64,000 nucleotides of DNA from Convivina praedatoris (GTDB lineage Bacteria; Bacillota; Bacilli; Lactobacillales; Lactobacillaceae), in assembly GCF_933208495.1 (NCBI RefSeq), contig NZ_CAKOET010000004.1, positions 114,532-178,531 on the forward strand, read 5' to 3'. Below the pieces are notes generated by a model. That model worked only from the letters and a program-made list of their open reading frames with translations, was not told where the DNA came from and ran no database searches. Shown here piece after piece: positions 44,379 to 54,050 of this stretch. The position numbers and the translations under genes were made by a program. Each line of letters opens with the position of its first letter. Within the stretch, counting starts at the first letter, position 1.

Positions 44379-44785
44379 TATTTAGCACCTCCATTTACAG
44401 GACCATTCACATAGTTCTTAATCGTTGGCAAGCCAACTTGTTCAGATTCATTGACATTTGAAGTTACCGATTCAGCATTGCTTGTGTGCAGGGCATTCAC
44501 AGCCATCTCAATTGCTGCGCTAATCTGTTGTTCACTGAACTTACCAACTAAGTTGTTAGCTACTAGACGATTGCTAACGTAACTAATGGCCTTGTACTTC
44601 TTTTCAGTGCCAGATAGGTCGCTGTTTTCCAATGACCCGACGGCTTGGTCAACCCAACCTAAAAAGAGTTGCACGTTGTTGTTCTTTGTCTTAGACTTCA
44701 AAAATTTAACTACCCCGTGAACTACCGGAGCACCAAGTACAATCAATGTCCCAATCGTTGCAAGTGTATCTACTACGTTATTCAT
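44378..44785 (-). CDS. Phage holin, LL-H family
   Basis: A 135-aa protein with one N-terminal TM helix (TLATIGTLIVLGAPVVHGVV) followed by a helical soluble domain (FLGWVDQAVGSLENSDLSG; YVSNRLVANN) and a Gly/Asn tail. This is the layout of the LLH holin family, which permeabilises the membrane to release the lysin. ATG 44785 has GGAGG 5 nt upstream. A terminator hairpin stands just before it. Confidence 0.82.
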   Translation of the reverse strand: MNNVVDTLATIGTLIVLGAPVVHGVVKFLKSKTKNNNVQLFLGWVDQAVGSLENSDLSGTEKKYKAISYVSNRLVANNLVGKFSEQQISAAIEMAVNALHTSNAESVTSNVNESEQVGLPTIKNYVNGPVNGGAK

Positions 44786-44795
44786 ATTTACCTCC

Positions 44796-44824
44796 AAAAT
44801 AAAAAGACTAAGCTTCCTTAGTCT
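44796..44824 (-). terminator. Terminator hairpin inside the lysis cassette
   Basis: AGACTAAG and CTTAGTCT pair around GAAG, followed on the minus strand by TTTTATTTT. It contains the stop codon of the 94-aa gene and ends 11 nt before the holin start. Confidence 0.8.
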
Positions 44825-45092
44825 GTGAATTTAATATCGCTATTTCTTTCTGTAATTGTCCAACTTGTTCGGTTAAGTTATCAATTACCTTGTTCTGATT
44901 ATCGACCGTTTCTTTTAGCTGCTTGTTCTCGACTTGAAATTGAACAACTTGTTCTTTCAGGTCTCGAATTAGGTCGCTCTGGTCTTTAACCATGGAACTA
45001 AGTGTATCTTCATGTTTACCACGAAAACCTAAATAAGCGGTTACTATTGCGGCAAACGCACTAATAGCTGCCACAGTAACTGTATTATCCAT
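44808..45092 (-). CDS. XhlA-like lysis-cassette protein (TM plus coiled coil)
   Basis: A 94-aa protein with an N-terminal TM helix (VAAISAFAAIVTAYLGFRG) and a long coiled coil with leucine heptads (VVQFQVENKQLKETVDNQ, VIDNLTEQVGQL). Such proteins accompany holins in many siphoviruses. Overlaps the 133-aa membrane gene upstream by 8 nt. Confidence 0.7.
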   Translation of the reverse strand: MDNTVTVAAISAFAAIVTAYLGFRGKHEDTLSSMVKDQSDLIRDLKEQVVQFQVENKQLKETVDNQNKVIDNLTEQVGQLQKEIAILNSQTKEA

Positions 45093-45486
45093 TCTCGCCC
45101 CCTTTCAGCTTGTATGGTGGCTCTCGCTTAGCGATTAGCATAATGCGCAAAACTACCACACCAAACAGCAAAGGAACGATCGTAATATGATTATCTGATA
45201 AGTCGTCAAATAAAAAACTGGCAGTTAAAAACGTCCACATGAACGCCATAGCAGTCAGCAATATAATTCGAATTCTATACCAGTAAAAGTCCCACACAGC
45301 GTTTACTAATACCAGAATACCAAGTACTAGGAAAATCATGCCCGATGTGACATCGTCCGTCCAATCAAGAATAGGAGGTAACCGATGGTGTAACTGTTGG
45401 GACTGCACTAAGATAACTAGACCTAACATGATGGTTTCCCACGCCGTGATTATCATATCTTCATTTAATAAAATGTGCCGTTTCAT
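45085..45486 (-). CDS. Phage 133-aa membrane protein, function unknown
   Basis: Four hydrophobic segments: TAWETIMLGLVILVQ, MIFLVLGILVLVNAVW, IILLTAMAFMWTFLTASFLF and ITIVPLLFGVVVLRIMLI. A second membrane protein just before the holin suggests an accessory lysis or antiholin function, which is inference. Coupled to the next gene by overlap. Confidence 0.7.
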   Translation of the reverse strand: MKRHILLNEDMIITAWETIMLGLVILVQSQQLHHRLPPILDWTDDVTSGMIFLVLGILVLVNAVWDFYWYRIRIILLTAMAFMWTFLTASFLFDDLSDNHITIVPLLFGVVVLRIMLIAKREPPYKLKGGENG

Positions 45487-45494
45487 ATACCCTC

Positions 45495-45854
45495 CTAATT
45501 TGGCATTGGATCAGCCGTTAAATAACTGCCTGATGACCTAAAATAGTTACCAGCAACAACAGCCTGCGGCATATAGGTACCACCAGCATTATTAATTAGC
45601 ATGGCACCGCTTGTACCGAATCCAACAACAGGTAATACTGCGATTGATTCAGGACGGTAACCCGTTGGAACGAGTCCGGAAAAATTACCTGTTTCTGCTG
45701 TTGCAAAACCGTTAGCCGTTACTATTACCAACGGGCCACTTCTAGAAAATGTAAATTTAACTCCATTAACTATTTTGCTTACCGACTTAAAAGTTAGCCC
45801 ACTGGATAATGCAACAACATCGTCAGTAGTTACAAATGTATTTTTATCTGGCAT
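45495..45854 (-). CDS. Putative tail-tip / receptor-binding accessory protein
   Basis: A 119-aa beta-rich protein (FTFSRSGPLVIVTANGFAT; LVPTGYRPESIAVLPVVGFG). LVPTGYRP is like the head domain found at the ends of phage fibre proteins that pack against the tip. It follows BppU directly, where receptor-binding proteins or fibre tips normally sit. Assignment from position and composition. Confidence 0.6.
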   Translation of the reverse strand: MPDKNTFVTTDDVVALSSGLTFKSVSKIVNGVKFTFSRSGPLVIVTANGFATAETGNFSGLVPTGYRPESIAVLPVVGFGTSGAMLINNAGGTYMPQAVVAGNYFRSSGSYLTADPMPN

Positions 45855-45864
45855 TTATACCCCC

Positions 45865-47007
45865 CTACACAAATGATGGATAGAATGCAGCACCTTCTAC
45901 GTTCATATTTTTAACATGCACAATTCCCCAGGCATCATCTTGTTTACCTGGATCATAGGCTGTATCAGTTCTAAACAATCTAATCAAGATATTGCCAGTA
46001 GTAGTTACTTTCACTTGAAATTCAAATGATAAGCGATAACTATATCCAACAACACCACTAGCGGCAGAAACAGCAATAATATAATCAGTAAGCGGCGGAT
46101 TAATATTATTATTTAAACTAACGCCCGTTGACTGCCAGTCCCAAGAACTATCTCGCTCTGACAATGAACCATTGACATAAATCTGTACACCAATTGGGGT
46201 CTGATAAAACGTAACATGTACACCCCACAAAATGGCATCAAAGGTGTACATCAAATTTCTAGAAATACCTTCCGTTAATGCAATGGTCCCAAAAGTTTGT
46301 TTGTAATTGCTAAAGTCATTCCTACTAGTTACGTGAGCAGCGTTTGGGTCATTAGCCGTGTTGGCTGATAAGGCATTAGTGGCTACTCCTTGTAGTGAAC
46401 CTTTAATTGGATTAGTAAAGGTATTGCTACCAGTGAAGGTATTATCATCCCCCTTAGATGCCAGGCCCTTACCATTAATCTGTGCGGTGACGTTATCGAG
46501 TGCCTGCTGTAGCAACTTAGTTGCCGTCTCCATGGCCTCTAGGTTTTGTGTTGCTCCCTTGAAACGACTATTAAACTCATCAATGACTTGCTGAACACCA
46601 TCTAAATACAATTTAGACTGGCTCTGTGTAATCATGATGTTGTTTTCAATCACTTGAAAGCTAATCGGAATAGTAGACAAAACAGTCGTATTGTCATTAG
46701 CTTTAATCACAATGAATGCTTCCATCACGGGACCGGGCGCTTGATAAAACATGCCAGGAATAAGCAATGAAAAACGGCCAGTAGTGATTCCACTCGTGTC
46801 GTTCATGGTTGAAGCCGTTTTAACAACTCCAGCGCTATCCTTTACTTCTAACGTGACTGTCTTATTGGTCAAATCATAGTTAGATTGACCATTCTTAATC
46901 CATAGATGAACTTCACGGTTATTATCGCCTTGTCGGCCATTAAGTGCGTCCACAATCGTTGCTGAATTAGTGCTTAATTCCGTATTTAATTCAACGTATT
47001 TTGGCAT
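45865..47007 (-). CDS. BppU-type upper baseplate protein
   Basis: A 380-aa protein whose first 135 residues match the BppU N-terminal domain (VHLWIKNGQSNYDLTNKTVTL; GRFSLLIPGMFYQAPGPV; STIPISFQVIENN). A helical neck (YLDGVQQVIDEFNSRFKG...) and a beta-rich C-terminal carbohydrate-binding-like domain follow. It links the Dit/Tal hub to receptor-binding modules in phages of lactic acid bacteria. Confidence 0.85.
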   Translation of the reverse strand: MPKYVELNTELSTNSATIVDALNGRQGDNNREVHLWIKNGQSNYDLTNKTVTLEVKDSAGVVKTASTMNDTSGITTGRFSLLIPGMFYQAPGPVMEAFIVIKANDNTTVLSTIPISFQVIENNIMITQSQSKLYLDGVQQVIDEFNSRFKGATQNLEAMETATKLLQQALDNVTAQINGKGLASKGDDNTFTGSNTFTNPIKGSLQGVATNALSANTANDPNAAHVTSRNDFSNYKQTFGTIALTEGISRNLMYTFDAILWGVHVTFYQTPIGVQIYVNGSLSERDSSWDWQSTGVSLNNNINPPLTDYIIAVSAASGVVGYSYRLSFEFQVKVTTTGNILIRLFRTDTAYDPGKQDDAWGIVHVKNMNVEGAAFYPSFV

Positions 47008-47018
47008 TGAATTCTCCT

Positions 47019-47405
47019 TTATAAAATTTTACTGTCAGTTAAGACGGCTTGTAGTTGATCTAAAATGTTTTCCATCTTAGCTACTTGATTTAGATAGTTA
47101 GCCTGGACATTATCGCCATTAACTTGATTAATTTCCTTAAAATCGACTACATCAATGAAATTACCTAATTTATTGGTAAATCCATTGCCATTAGTCGTGG
47201 TAATCAACCAATTAATGCGATTTTTAGCCAAATAAAAAGCCCTCCACAATTGTTGGAAAGCTACTTCGTTATATTCAGTTTGACCAACGTTAAAAACAAA
47301 TGTCGGAATATCATCAATAATTCCGGCCTTTTTTAATGCCAATGAATAACTATCATATCTACTTTTAATCGCACTTAGACGACTAATTAAACTATTAAAA
47401 CTCAT
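47019..47405 (-). CDS. Phage 128-aa tail-region protein, unknown
   Basis: A soluble, largely helical protein (SLISRLSAIKSRYDSYSLAL; YLNQVAKMENILDQLQAVL). Lies between Tal and BppU and overlaps the 82-aa gene by 4 nt. Probably a baseplate component; family not recognised. Confidence 0.65.
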   Translation of the reverse strand: MSFNSLISRLSAIKSRYDSYSLALKKAGIIDDIPTFVFNVGQTEYNEVAFQQLWRAFYLAKNRINWLITTTNGNGFTNKLGNFIDVVDFKEINQVNGDNVQANYLNQVAKMENILDQLQAVLTDSKIL

Positions 47406-47650
47406 GTGGTCACCTTCGTCGTGATTAATCGGCCATCATCGTTAACCGTTAGTTTAAAGTTTGTCCCATTAGGAGAAACTAGTAACACTGAAGCAACTGA
47501 TTTACCACCACTATCGCCAGAGGGAAATCCTTTATTAATAGCGTCAATCAGAACCTGTGGAACTCCGGTAATTGCTTTCCAATGAGTATAGGCATAGGCA
47601 CGGTTACCAGAACTATCAGCATATTGAATAATAGGTGTACTATCTGACAT
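47402..47650 (-). CDS. Phage 82-aa tail-region protein, unknown
   Basis: A small beta-rich protein (STPIIQYADSSGNRAYAYTH; KLTVNDDGRLITTKVT) sitting directly after Tal and overlapping the next gene by ATGA-like coupling. Position suggests a baseplate or fibre-attachment role. Confidence 0.6.
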   Translation of the reverse strand: MSDSTPIIQYADSSGNRAYAYTHWKAITGVPQVLIDAINKGFPSGDSGGKSVASVLLVSPNGTNFKLTVNDDGRLITTKVTT

Positions 47651-48742
47651 TTAAACCTCCGATACCTTTCCAATAACCCACATATTCGTTTTAGTAGCTT
47701 CTCCGCCTCCATTAGCTGACATAGTGCCTTTTAACTCGGTAATTTCACGATTACGAGCATTGAAAGCGTCTAGGAAATTTTGACGAGTATTGTTTAAGCT
47801 AACTTGCATACTCCCAGGAAAGAACGGTGTATCAGTGATAGAAACAACTTGGACTTTAGTAGTTATACCTGATTCAGGAATAACTAACGTCCATTGTTCA
47901 CCCTTACTAATATTTTGAGCTTGCGTAGTAATTGTTAGTGCTAAATCTGGTTGAGTCACTAACATTCGTTTAGCTGTGGCTACGTTGCCAGAAGTGTCAT
48001 TGTTCTGATCGTTTTCAACTCGTTCTCCGTCCCTAATACCCCACTGCTTGATGGACTCCTCATCCGTCACATAAAACGGTTGAAACTGTGGTGTATCGTT
48101 TGTTGAGACAATCTGCACTCGATTGACAATATTAGAAGAATCATACTGCAACTGAACATCACTCGTATCGTGACGGTAATAATAAGCCTTACCAGTCTTT
48201 TTAACCCAGTTTGCTTCACTGAACAAATTAATGGTGTGATTATCTGGCACAATAGCGTAAATGCCAAAATTAGAAGAAATAGTACTTAATCCGTCTGTGA
48301 CAGTACAGTTGCCAAAATCAGTTAACGTCTTGTGAGTATTTATATCGCCAAATACTTGATAATGATATTCAGGGGCCACACTCATCAGGAAATTTAGTGA
48401 ATCCTGCAAGCTGTAAGATACATCCCCTTTTCTAACTTCGTTTTGACGTCGATTATTAAGCTGATAAAAAATATGTGTGGCAGTAACTTGAATAGTGTGT
48501 ACGCCACCAGAATAGGTATCAGTAGCTTGTTTAATGATGTATTCTTGCCCGTCATATAACACACTGTTTTCAACCTGCAGCAGCGCAAACGACAAGCTAC
48601 TGTCATCATAAGCAGTAAAGGTAACCTGATAGCTACTATTCTTTTCCCAAGTAGTTTGAAACGTTGAAAAATCAAGAGCAGTCAACGGTAATTTGGTTGT
48701 CTGGTCTCTGCTCCTGATAATAACTTTGCTGTTAGTATTCAA
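47651..48742 (-). CDS. Tail-associated protein (Tal / prophage endopeptidase tail family)
   Basis: A 363-aa gp27-like hub protein closing the tail tube. Sequence such as LTALDFSTFQTTWEKNSSYQ, NSVLYDGQEYIIKQATDTYS and VNRVQIVSTN resembles the N-terminal domain of Prophage_tail proteins. At 363 aa it is the short form without a long C-terminal fibre or peptidase domain. Immediately follows Dit. Confidence 0.82.
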   Translation of the reverse strand: MNTNSKVIIRSRDQTTKLPLTALDFSTFQTTWEKNSSYQVTFTAYDDSSLSFALLQVENSVLYDGQEYIIKQATDTYSGGVHTIQVTATHIFYQLNNRRQNEVRKGDVSYSLQDSLNFLMSVAPEYHYQVFGDINTHKTLTDFGNCTVTDGLSTISSNFGIYAIVPDNHTINLFSEANWVKKTGKAYYYRHDTSDVQLQYDSSNIVNRVQIVSTNDTPQFQPFYVTDEESIKQWGIRDGERVENDQNNDTSGNVATAKRMLVTQPDLALTITTQAQNISKGEQWTLVIPESGITTKVQVVSITDTPFFPGSMQVSLNNTRQNFLDAFNARNREITELKGTMSANGGGEATKTNMWVIGKVSEV

Positions 48743-49573
48743 CTAAAAATATAAGAATGGAAACGAAAAGGTAACATTAGCACCACTTAGACCAGATACA
48801 GTGATGTTATTGTTACCTTTTGCTAATACGATGTGGCTAAAGTCGGTATCAACTTGTCCAGCTTGTCCATTCTTAAAGAGGGTAATGCCATTCATTACAA
48901 GTTCATCGTTACCGCTTAAACTGGTATTAGCAGTAAAGCTAGTGCCATTAGTCTGATTAGTGACAACGACCGATGAACCGTTCCCCCTAATCTTAATAAT
49001 TAAATCGTGGTGTTGAATATAGGGGTCAATTTCTAAATCACTAGGATTGTAGATATTAAATGAATTGCTAGAAAATGAATAACTTGGAAGATTGTCTAAA
49101 TCAGGAATACCCATGCCAAAGTCTAGCTTATCTTGGTTACTAGCAATCTCATCACTTCTAAAAGGTGTGATTTTAGTTCCGCTAATTACCGTGAAAGTGA
49201 AATCAACTTGTCCATCGTCTGATTGACTAAGCGGTGTTATATCGGTCGGATTAGCCACCACCCACATTGCTTTACCTGGATTATCACTCGTTCTGATTCT
49301 CAAAGGAACACGAGCATATAATTCACGTTGCAAGGCCGACTTTGACAAATTAAAGTCCCCACGGTTTAACCCCTTAATCAATAACGAAACCGTCACAGTC
49401 GAACTATTGAATGCAATAGACTGCAAACGCTGGCCATCACTGCCAGTAATAGCTGTGTAGTTAGGATTCAACTGTGGAGCACCACTTCTAACCTCCAATA
49501 AGGTTACGGACGGTAGTCGAGCAGTTAAATCAATCTCTTCATGACCTTTTTTCATCACATATAATCGACTCAT
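48743..49573 (-). CDS. Distal tail protein Dit
   Basis: A 276-aa protein. The N-terminal belt domain includes RLYVMKKGHEEIDLTARLPS and the tail-tube-like fold; the C-terminal galectin-like half includes VVTNQTNGTSF and NNITVSGLSGANVTFSFPF. The siphovirus tail component family has this size and lies between tape measure and Tal, as here. Confidence 0.85.
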   Translation of the reverse strand: MSRLYVMKKGHEEIDLTARLPSVTLLEVRSGAPQLNPNYTAITGSDGQRLQSIAFNSSTVTVSLLIKGLNRGDFNLSKSALQRELYARVPLRIRTSDNPGKAMWVVANPTDITPLSQSDDGQVDFTFTVISGTKITPFRSDEIASNQDKLDFGMGIPDLDNLPSYSFSSNSFNIYNPSDLEIDPYIQHHDLIIKIRGNGSSVVVTNQTNGTSFTANTSLSGNDELVMNGITLFKNGQAGQVDTDFSHIVLAKGNNNITVSGLSGANVTFSFPFLYF

Positions 49574-49583
49574 TTATTCCTCC

Positions 49584-52500
49584 TCAAATTGATTGATACT
49601 TACGCATAGCCGTATCTTGTGCCATTTGTTGATACAAAGCACGGTTGTCATGATTACCACTACTCAACATACTGTTCAATTGGTCTTGATTGATACCGAC
49701 CATTTGCGCCATGAGCATGATTAATGTGTCTAACTTCTTGTTAGTCTCAGCGTTATCAACCGTAGTAGGTTGTTGACCATCTCGAGCTGCCATCGCTACG
49801 GCAGTTTTACCAAGTAACTCAAATCCACGGGCGGACTTCATCGAGTCCAAAGGGATAATCATTTCTGGCTTATTACCCTCAGCAATTTGAGCTATCTGAT
49901 GGTTTGATACAAGACCACCGTTAGCATATCCATGTCCTTCACCAATACTTGGCATGTCTGGTCCATAGGTGTGCTTGATATAGTTAATAGCTGCTAACAA
50001 GTTATCGTAACCATTGAAGATGTTACCGTGACCAGGGAACGCATAAGCATTAAACGTAGAACTAATAGTTTGCATTAATCCTTTGGCTAAATCACCCGTT
50101 ATTGTGTTGATATCTGTATATCCGCCCTGGGTAACAGTCTCATCACCATTAGATTCGGTAGCGATCTGGCGCATAATCTTATCTACTGCCCAACTTTCGG
50201 TACTCATACCGTTTTCTTTCAGGGCATCGACTACTTGACTACGCCAACGTTCGACACCGGCACCACCAGGAGCCGAGCGAGACATGCTCTTTTTGACTTC
50301 TTCCAGGCCTTTTTTAAACCAATCAGCAATCGGATTGTAGAGGTTATCCCAGACACCGTGAGCCATATCGCCAAAATTGTGTAGGCCAGAATACATACTA
50401 TCAGTGGCCTTAGTAATCATATTGACTACATTCTTAAGTGGGTCTTTTAGGAAACTAGTAACAGCTTCAAACTTATCACCGATCCAGCTAGATACATCGT
50501 TAAATGCCCCCTTACCCCAGTCAATAACATCGCCAACAATTCCACCACTGGCATACTTCGTCACACCGGCAGCGTTCATAATCTGTTTTGTTTGTTCGCC
50601 ATTATAAATACGGGTACCAACTGGCAATGGCAAGACATGGTCACGCTTGTTAGACATCTTTAACTGGCCGTCTGGTAATTGAATGAGCTCCTTCCAATTC
50701 TCACCTTTACCATCATTAATCATCGACATACGAGTCTTAACAATACCACCACGCTCAAAATGTACAGGTTCTAAATGATGAATACTCGTTTCGTGGCCGG
50801 TAAAGAACTTCCAAACATTATCAATAGCGTCAACACCTTGGTTAATGATACTAATAACGCCGTCCATTCCTTTTTTGGCAAAGCTTTTAATATCTCCCCA
50901 GATTGAACCAAAGAAGTCAGAAAATGAACGCCACATATTATTCCAGACTTTACCAATGCTATCTAGCACACTTGAAATAGTGTCATGAATACCGTTGATG
51001 GCATCGCTACCGGTTTTAGTAATCCACTTCCAAATGCCAGAGAAAAACGAACTGATTGAGTTCCAGATATTCTCCCAAGTCTTTTGGATATTACGGATAG
51101 TGGTTGTAATGATGTCTGATAACCACTTAATAATTGGCTCAAAGAACTTAACGATACCGTTCCAGATAGACTTGAAGTAATCTGTGACACCATCCCAACA
51201 TTTATTCCAAACCTTTCCAATTGGTGCCAACATCTTGCCTAATGTTTTAACTCCGGCAGAAAGTATTTTCCAAATACCATTCCAAAAATCATTAAAAATA
51301 CTTATAGAGCCCTTAATGAAAGAACTAAATATTTTAGAATATCCAGCCAATATTACCTTTATATCTTTACCAATAGCTTTCCAGTTTCCTGTAAAAATAT
51401 GGTAAATAAGCTTCATTGTACTTGTAATAACTTTGGCAGCGCCGGACAATACGCCTATAACTGTCTTAAATACATCAGCAAATATTTTTGCAACGGGTAC
51501 AATAGCAGCAATAAGCATTGAAATAGCTACTCGAATACCAGTAAAGGCAACTCCAAAGGCAATACCTAGCGGTATTAAGGCTACTGTAATGGTTGTTTTA
51601 AACACATCTGCTATTACTTTTCCAAATTGTTTAAACTCTTTTTGATGTTCCTTTAGAAATTTATTAACACCAGAAAATATATTTCCAAAAAACTTACCAA
51701 ATTCAGATAGACCATGTTGTATTTCCTTTGTATCTACTGAAAATTCTTTTTTTACATTACCCCACGCCTTATTGAATTCTTTACCAACACCACTAAATAT
51801 TTGGCCAACGCCTTTAAATGAACCTTTAAGTTCTTTATTAATGTCTTTACCAATGGGATTGAACGCTTTAGATATTTTTTTACCAATATCTCCAACGGAT
51901 TTACCAATCTTTTTACCAGCATCAGCTAGTGATTTAAAGATACCATCGACAAATTTCTTAAACTTGGCATTGTGCTTATAAAGTTCGTATAAACCAACCC
52001 CAAGAGCAACTAAAGCAGTTACTATAAGTCCAATTGGATTTCCGATTACCAATCCTTTGAGTGCTAGTCCAAACCCTTTAACAGCAGTGGTAGTTTTTTG
52101 AATAATCGACATTCCGGTTAAGGCTGTTTTAAAAGATCTTATTACACCAATAGCTGCTCTGGCTGTCTCAAAACCTCTAAACGCCGATAACGTCCCTTTA
52201 ATTGCTAGATTAACGCCTAATATAGAACCAGCTAATATCTTGAACGTTGTGGGGTTTTTAGATGCAAATGATCCTAGAGATTCTAATAGTGGCAAAGCTA
52301 TTTTTAGAGTGGTTCCCATAACTCCAAAACCGGTTTTACTTAGCTCTGCGACCATTTTAAAGAAATTTTGAATATCTTTAGCGTGATTAGCTATATAATT
52401 TCCAAACTGCTCAATCTTTTTAGTAGCTGTTTCCATAGCGCTATTTGCAAAATCAGTAAAATCTTTTGATTTAAACTGTGAAGAAAACGCTTGAGAAACA

Positions 52501-54050
52501 ACGTTAAATGACTTACTAATCTGTTTGCCTAGCTTATCGAATTCTTTAACGGTACGTTCATCAGCTACCCATTTTGAAACAGATTCAAATAACGGATTCT
52601 TGGTATTAAGGATAGGTTCTGTTAATGAGCCTATCAGCATCTTGCTCTGTGACTTAATACGACGTTGCATACCGGTAAAGGTACCCATCATGTTTTCACT
52701 GGCATCTTTATACTTATCGCCCAGCTCATTCATGACCTTGGTAGCATCTTCAGCAGATATCTTTCCATCAGACATTTGCTTACGCAGTTCGGCCATTGTT
52801 AACTGTGAATTATGTTGAACTTCTTTTTCATATTCAAGTAACTTTTCACCATACATTGGCAATTGGTCAGTGATCATATTAAAATCACCAAGCTGCATTT
52901 TAGAAGAAGTCATCATGTGAGTGAAATTAAGTCCCAAGCGTTGGACTTCTTCGTTATTCATTCCCAATGTATCAGCCATTGTCAGCATTGACTTAGTTAA
53001 CTGTTCAGTCGGTTCTTTTTGATTGAATACATGGTAAAACTGTTGATCTAATTCATTGACTACATCGCTAGATTGACCAAATGCAGTAGACATGTTGTTA
53101 ATAGACTTAACCATATCTTTTCCCTTGTCGGCACTATCAGTCAGTGTCGTCCAAGTAGCATTCATTACCTGTTGTTCTTTATTGTAGTCATTAGCCGACC
53201 GAACCATGTCAGATAAGTGTGTTTGAACTGATGTTAATGTGTTAGTAAACGCACTAGCAGCCACATTACCAAGAAAAATAGTCCTGAAATGATGGTTAGT
53301 TTTATTTAACAGTTCGTTAGTTTTGTTTAACTGCTCTCTTAAATTAGCCAGCTTACCAGTGTCAATATGAATGCCTTGATGGTTAAGATCTTTAATCTTA
53401 GAAGTAGTTTCCGCAATCTTTGCTGACATTTCAGCCACACGCAATTCTTGTTTTTTATAAGAACTACTGTTTTTGTCGCCAGCTTCAGCTAGTTTATTTA
53501 ATTCTGACTTTTGAACGTCAAGAATTTTGTTGTAGTTAACTCTAACCGAGTGTAGCTGTTCCAGCCGTGCTTTTTGAGCTTCTTCAGTCTTACCTTCGGC
53601 TTCTAGCTTGCGTACTCTAGCGTCAGTCAAATCGTTTGAGTGCTTAATATCATCGTTAAGCTTAGCCAATCCAGATGACTGATACTTATAGGACTGGGTA
53701 GCTTTGTCTAACTGACCTTGATAGCTGTTTAACTGTCGTTCGGCTTTTGCTAATTCCTGAGTTAAATAGCTTTGTAGCTTCTGACCTTTTTCGGTGCTGG
53801 TGTTGGTGTTTTCCAACGCACCTTTTAAGGCCGTGACCTTTTCACGCTGCTTATCAACGGTGCTGGATAATCCCTCATAGCGAGCCTTAGAAGCATTAGC
53901 ACTATCTCCAGCAGCCTTGAGTTGATTCTCTTGAATTTTCCACTCGTTATTAGAGTTCTTAACTTCTTGGGTTAAGTCCTTCAATGACTTTTTAGCGTTA
54001 GTAACGTCTAAAGATATGTTAGTCGCCATCTCATTAGTTATCTTTGCCAT
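49584..54050 (-). CDS. Tail tape measure protein with lytic transglycosylase domain
   Basis: A 1488-aa protein fixing tail length. A long coiled-coil N-terminus is followed by TMP core segments (MLTMADTLGMNNEEVQRLGL; MADTLG helix), several hydrophobic stretches (GLIVTALVALGVGLYELY, ALIPLGIAFGVAFTGIRVAI), aromatic-Trp repeats, and near 1263-1363 a soluble lytic transglycosylase-like domain (MRQIATESNGD with Glu about 1299; GLMQTISSTFNAY). The latter would open peptidoglycan during DNA injection. Starts within the 3' end of gpGT (17-nt overlap). Confidence 0.92.
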   Translation of the reverse strand: MAKITNEMATNISLDVTNAKKSLKDLTQEVKNSNNEWKIQENQLKAAGDSANASKARYEGLSSTVDKQREKVTALKGALENTNTSTEKGQKLQSYLTQELAKAERQLNSYQGQLDKATQSYKYQSSGLAKLNDDIKHSNDLTDARVRKLEAEGKTEEAQKARLEQLHSVRVNYNKILDVQKSELNKLAEAGDKNSSSYKKQELRVAEMSAKIAETTSKIKDLNHQGIHIDTGKLANLREQLNKTNELLNKTNHHFRTIFLGNVAASAFTNTLTSVQTHLSDMVRSANDYNKEQQVMNATWTTLTDSADKGKDMVKSINNMSTAFGQSSDVVNELDQQFYHVFNQKEPTEQLTKSMLTMADTLGMNNEEVQRLGLNFTHMMTSSKMQLGDFNMITDQLPMYGEKLLEYEKEVQHNSQLTMAELRKQMSDGKISAEDATKVMNELGDKYKDASENMMGTFTGMQRRIKSQSKMLIGSLTEPILNTKNPLFESVSKWVADERTVKEFDKLGKQISKSFNVVSQAFSSQFKSKDFTDFANSAMETATKKIEQFGNYIANHAKDIQNFFKMVAELSKTGFGVMGTTLKIALPLLESLGSFASKNPTTFKILAGSILGVNLAIKGTLSAFRGFETARAAIGVIRSFKTALTGMSIIQKTTTAVKGFGLALKGLVIGNPIGLIVTALVALGVGLYELYKHNAKFKKFVDGIFKSLADAGKKIGKSVGDIGKKISKAFNPIGKDINKELKGSFKGVGQIFSGVGKEFNKAWGNVKKEFSVDTKEIQHGLSEFGKFFGNIFSGVNKFLKEHQKEFKQFGKVIADVFKTTITVALIPLGIAFGVAFTGIRVAISMLIAAIVPVAKIFADVFKTVIGVLSGAAKVITSTMKLIYHIFTGNWKAIGKDIKVILAGYSKIFSSFIKGSISIFNDFWNGIWKILSAGVKTLGKMLAPIGKVWNKCWDGVTDYFKSIWNGIVKFFEPIIKWLSDIITTTIRNIQKTWENIWNSISSFFSGIWKWITKTGSDAINGIHDTISSVLDSIGKVWNNMWRSFSDFFGSIWGDIKSFAKKGMDGVISIINQGVDAIDNVWKFFTGHETSIHHLEPVHFERGGIVKTRMSMINDGKGENWKELIQLPDGQLKMSNKRDHVLPLPVGTRIYNGEQTKQIMNAAGVTKYASGGIVGDVIDWGKGAFNDVSSWIGDKFEAVTSFLKDPLKNVVNMITKATDSMYSGLHNFGDMAHGVWDNLYNPIADWFKKGLEEVKKSMSRSAPGGAGVERWRSQVVDALKENGMSTESWAVDKIMRQIATESNGDETVTQGGYTDINTITGDLAKGLMQTISSTFNAYAFPGHGNIFNGYDNLLAAINYIKHTYGPDMPSIGEGHGYANGGLVSNHQIAQIAEGNKPEMIIPLDSMKSARGFELLGKTAVAMAARDGQQPTTVDNAETNKKLDTLIMLMAQMVGINQDQLNSMLSSGNHDNRALYQQMAQDTAMRKYQSI

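Noticed and set aside
50377..52818. Several plus-strand ORFs opposite the tape measure gene
   Set aside because: Antisense shadows in a long helical gene; no ribosome sites and no plausible proteins.
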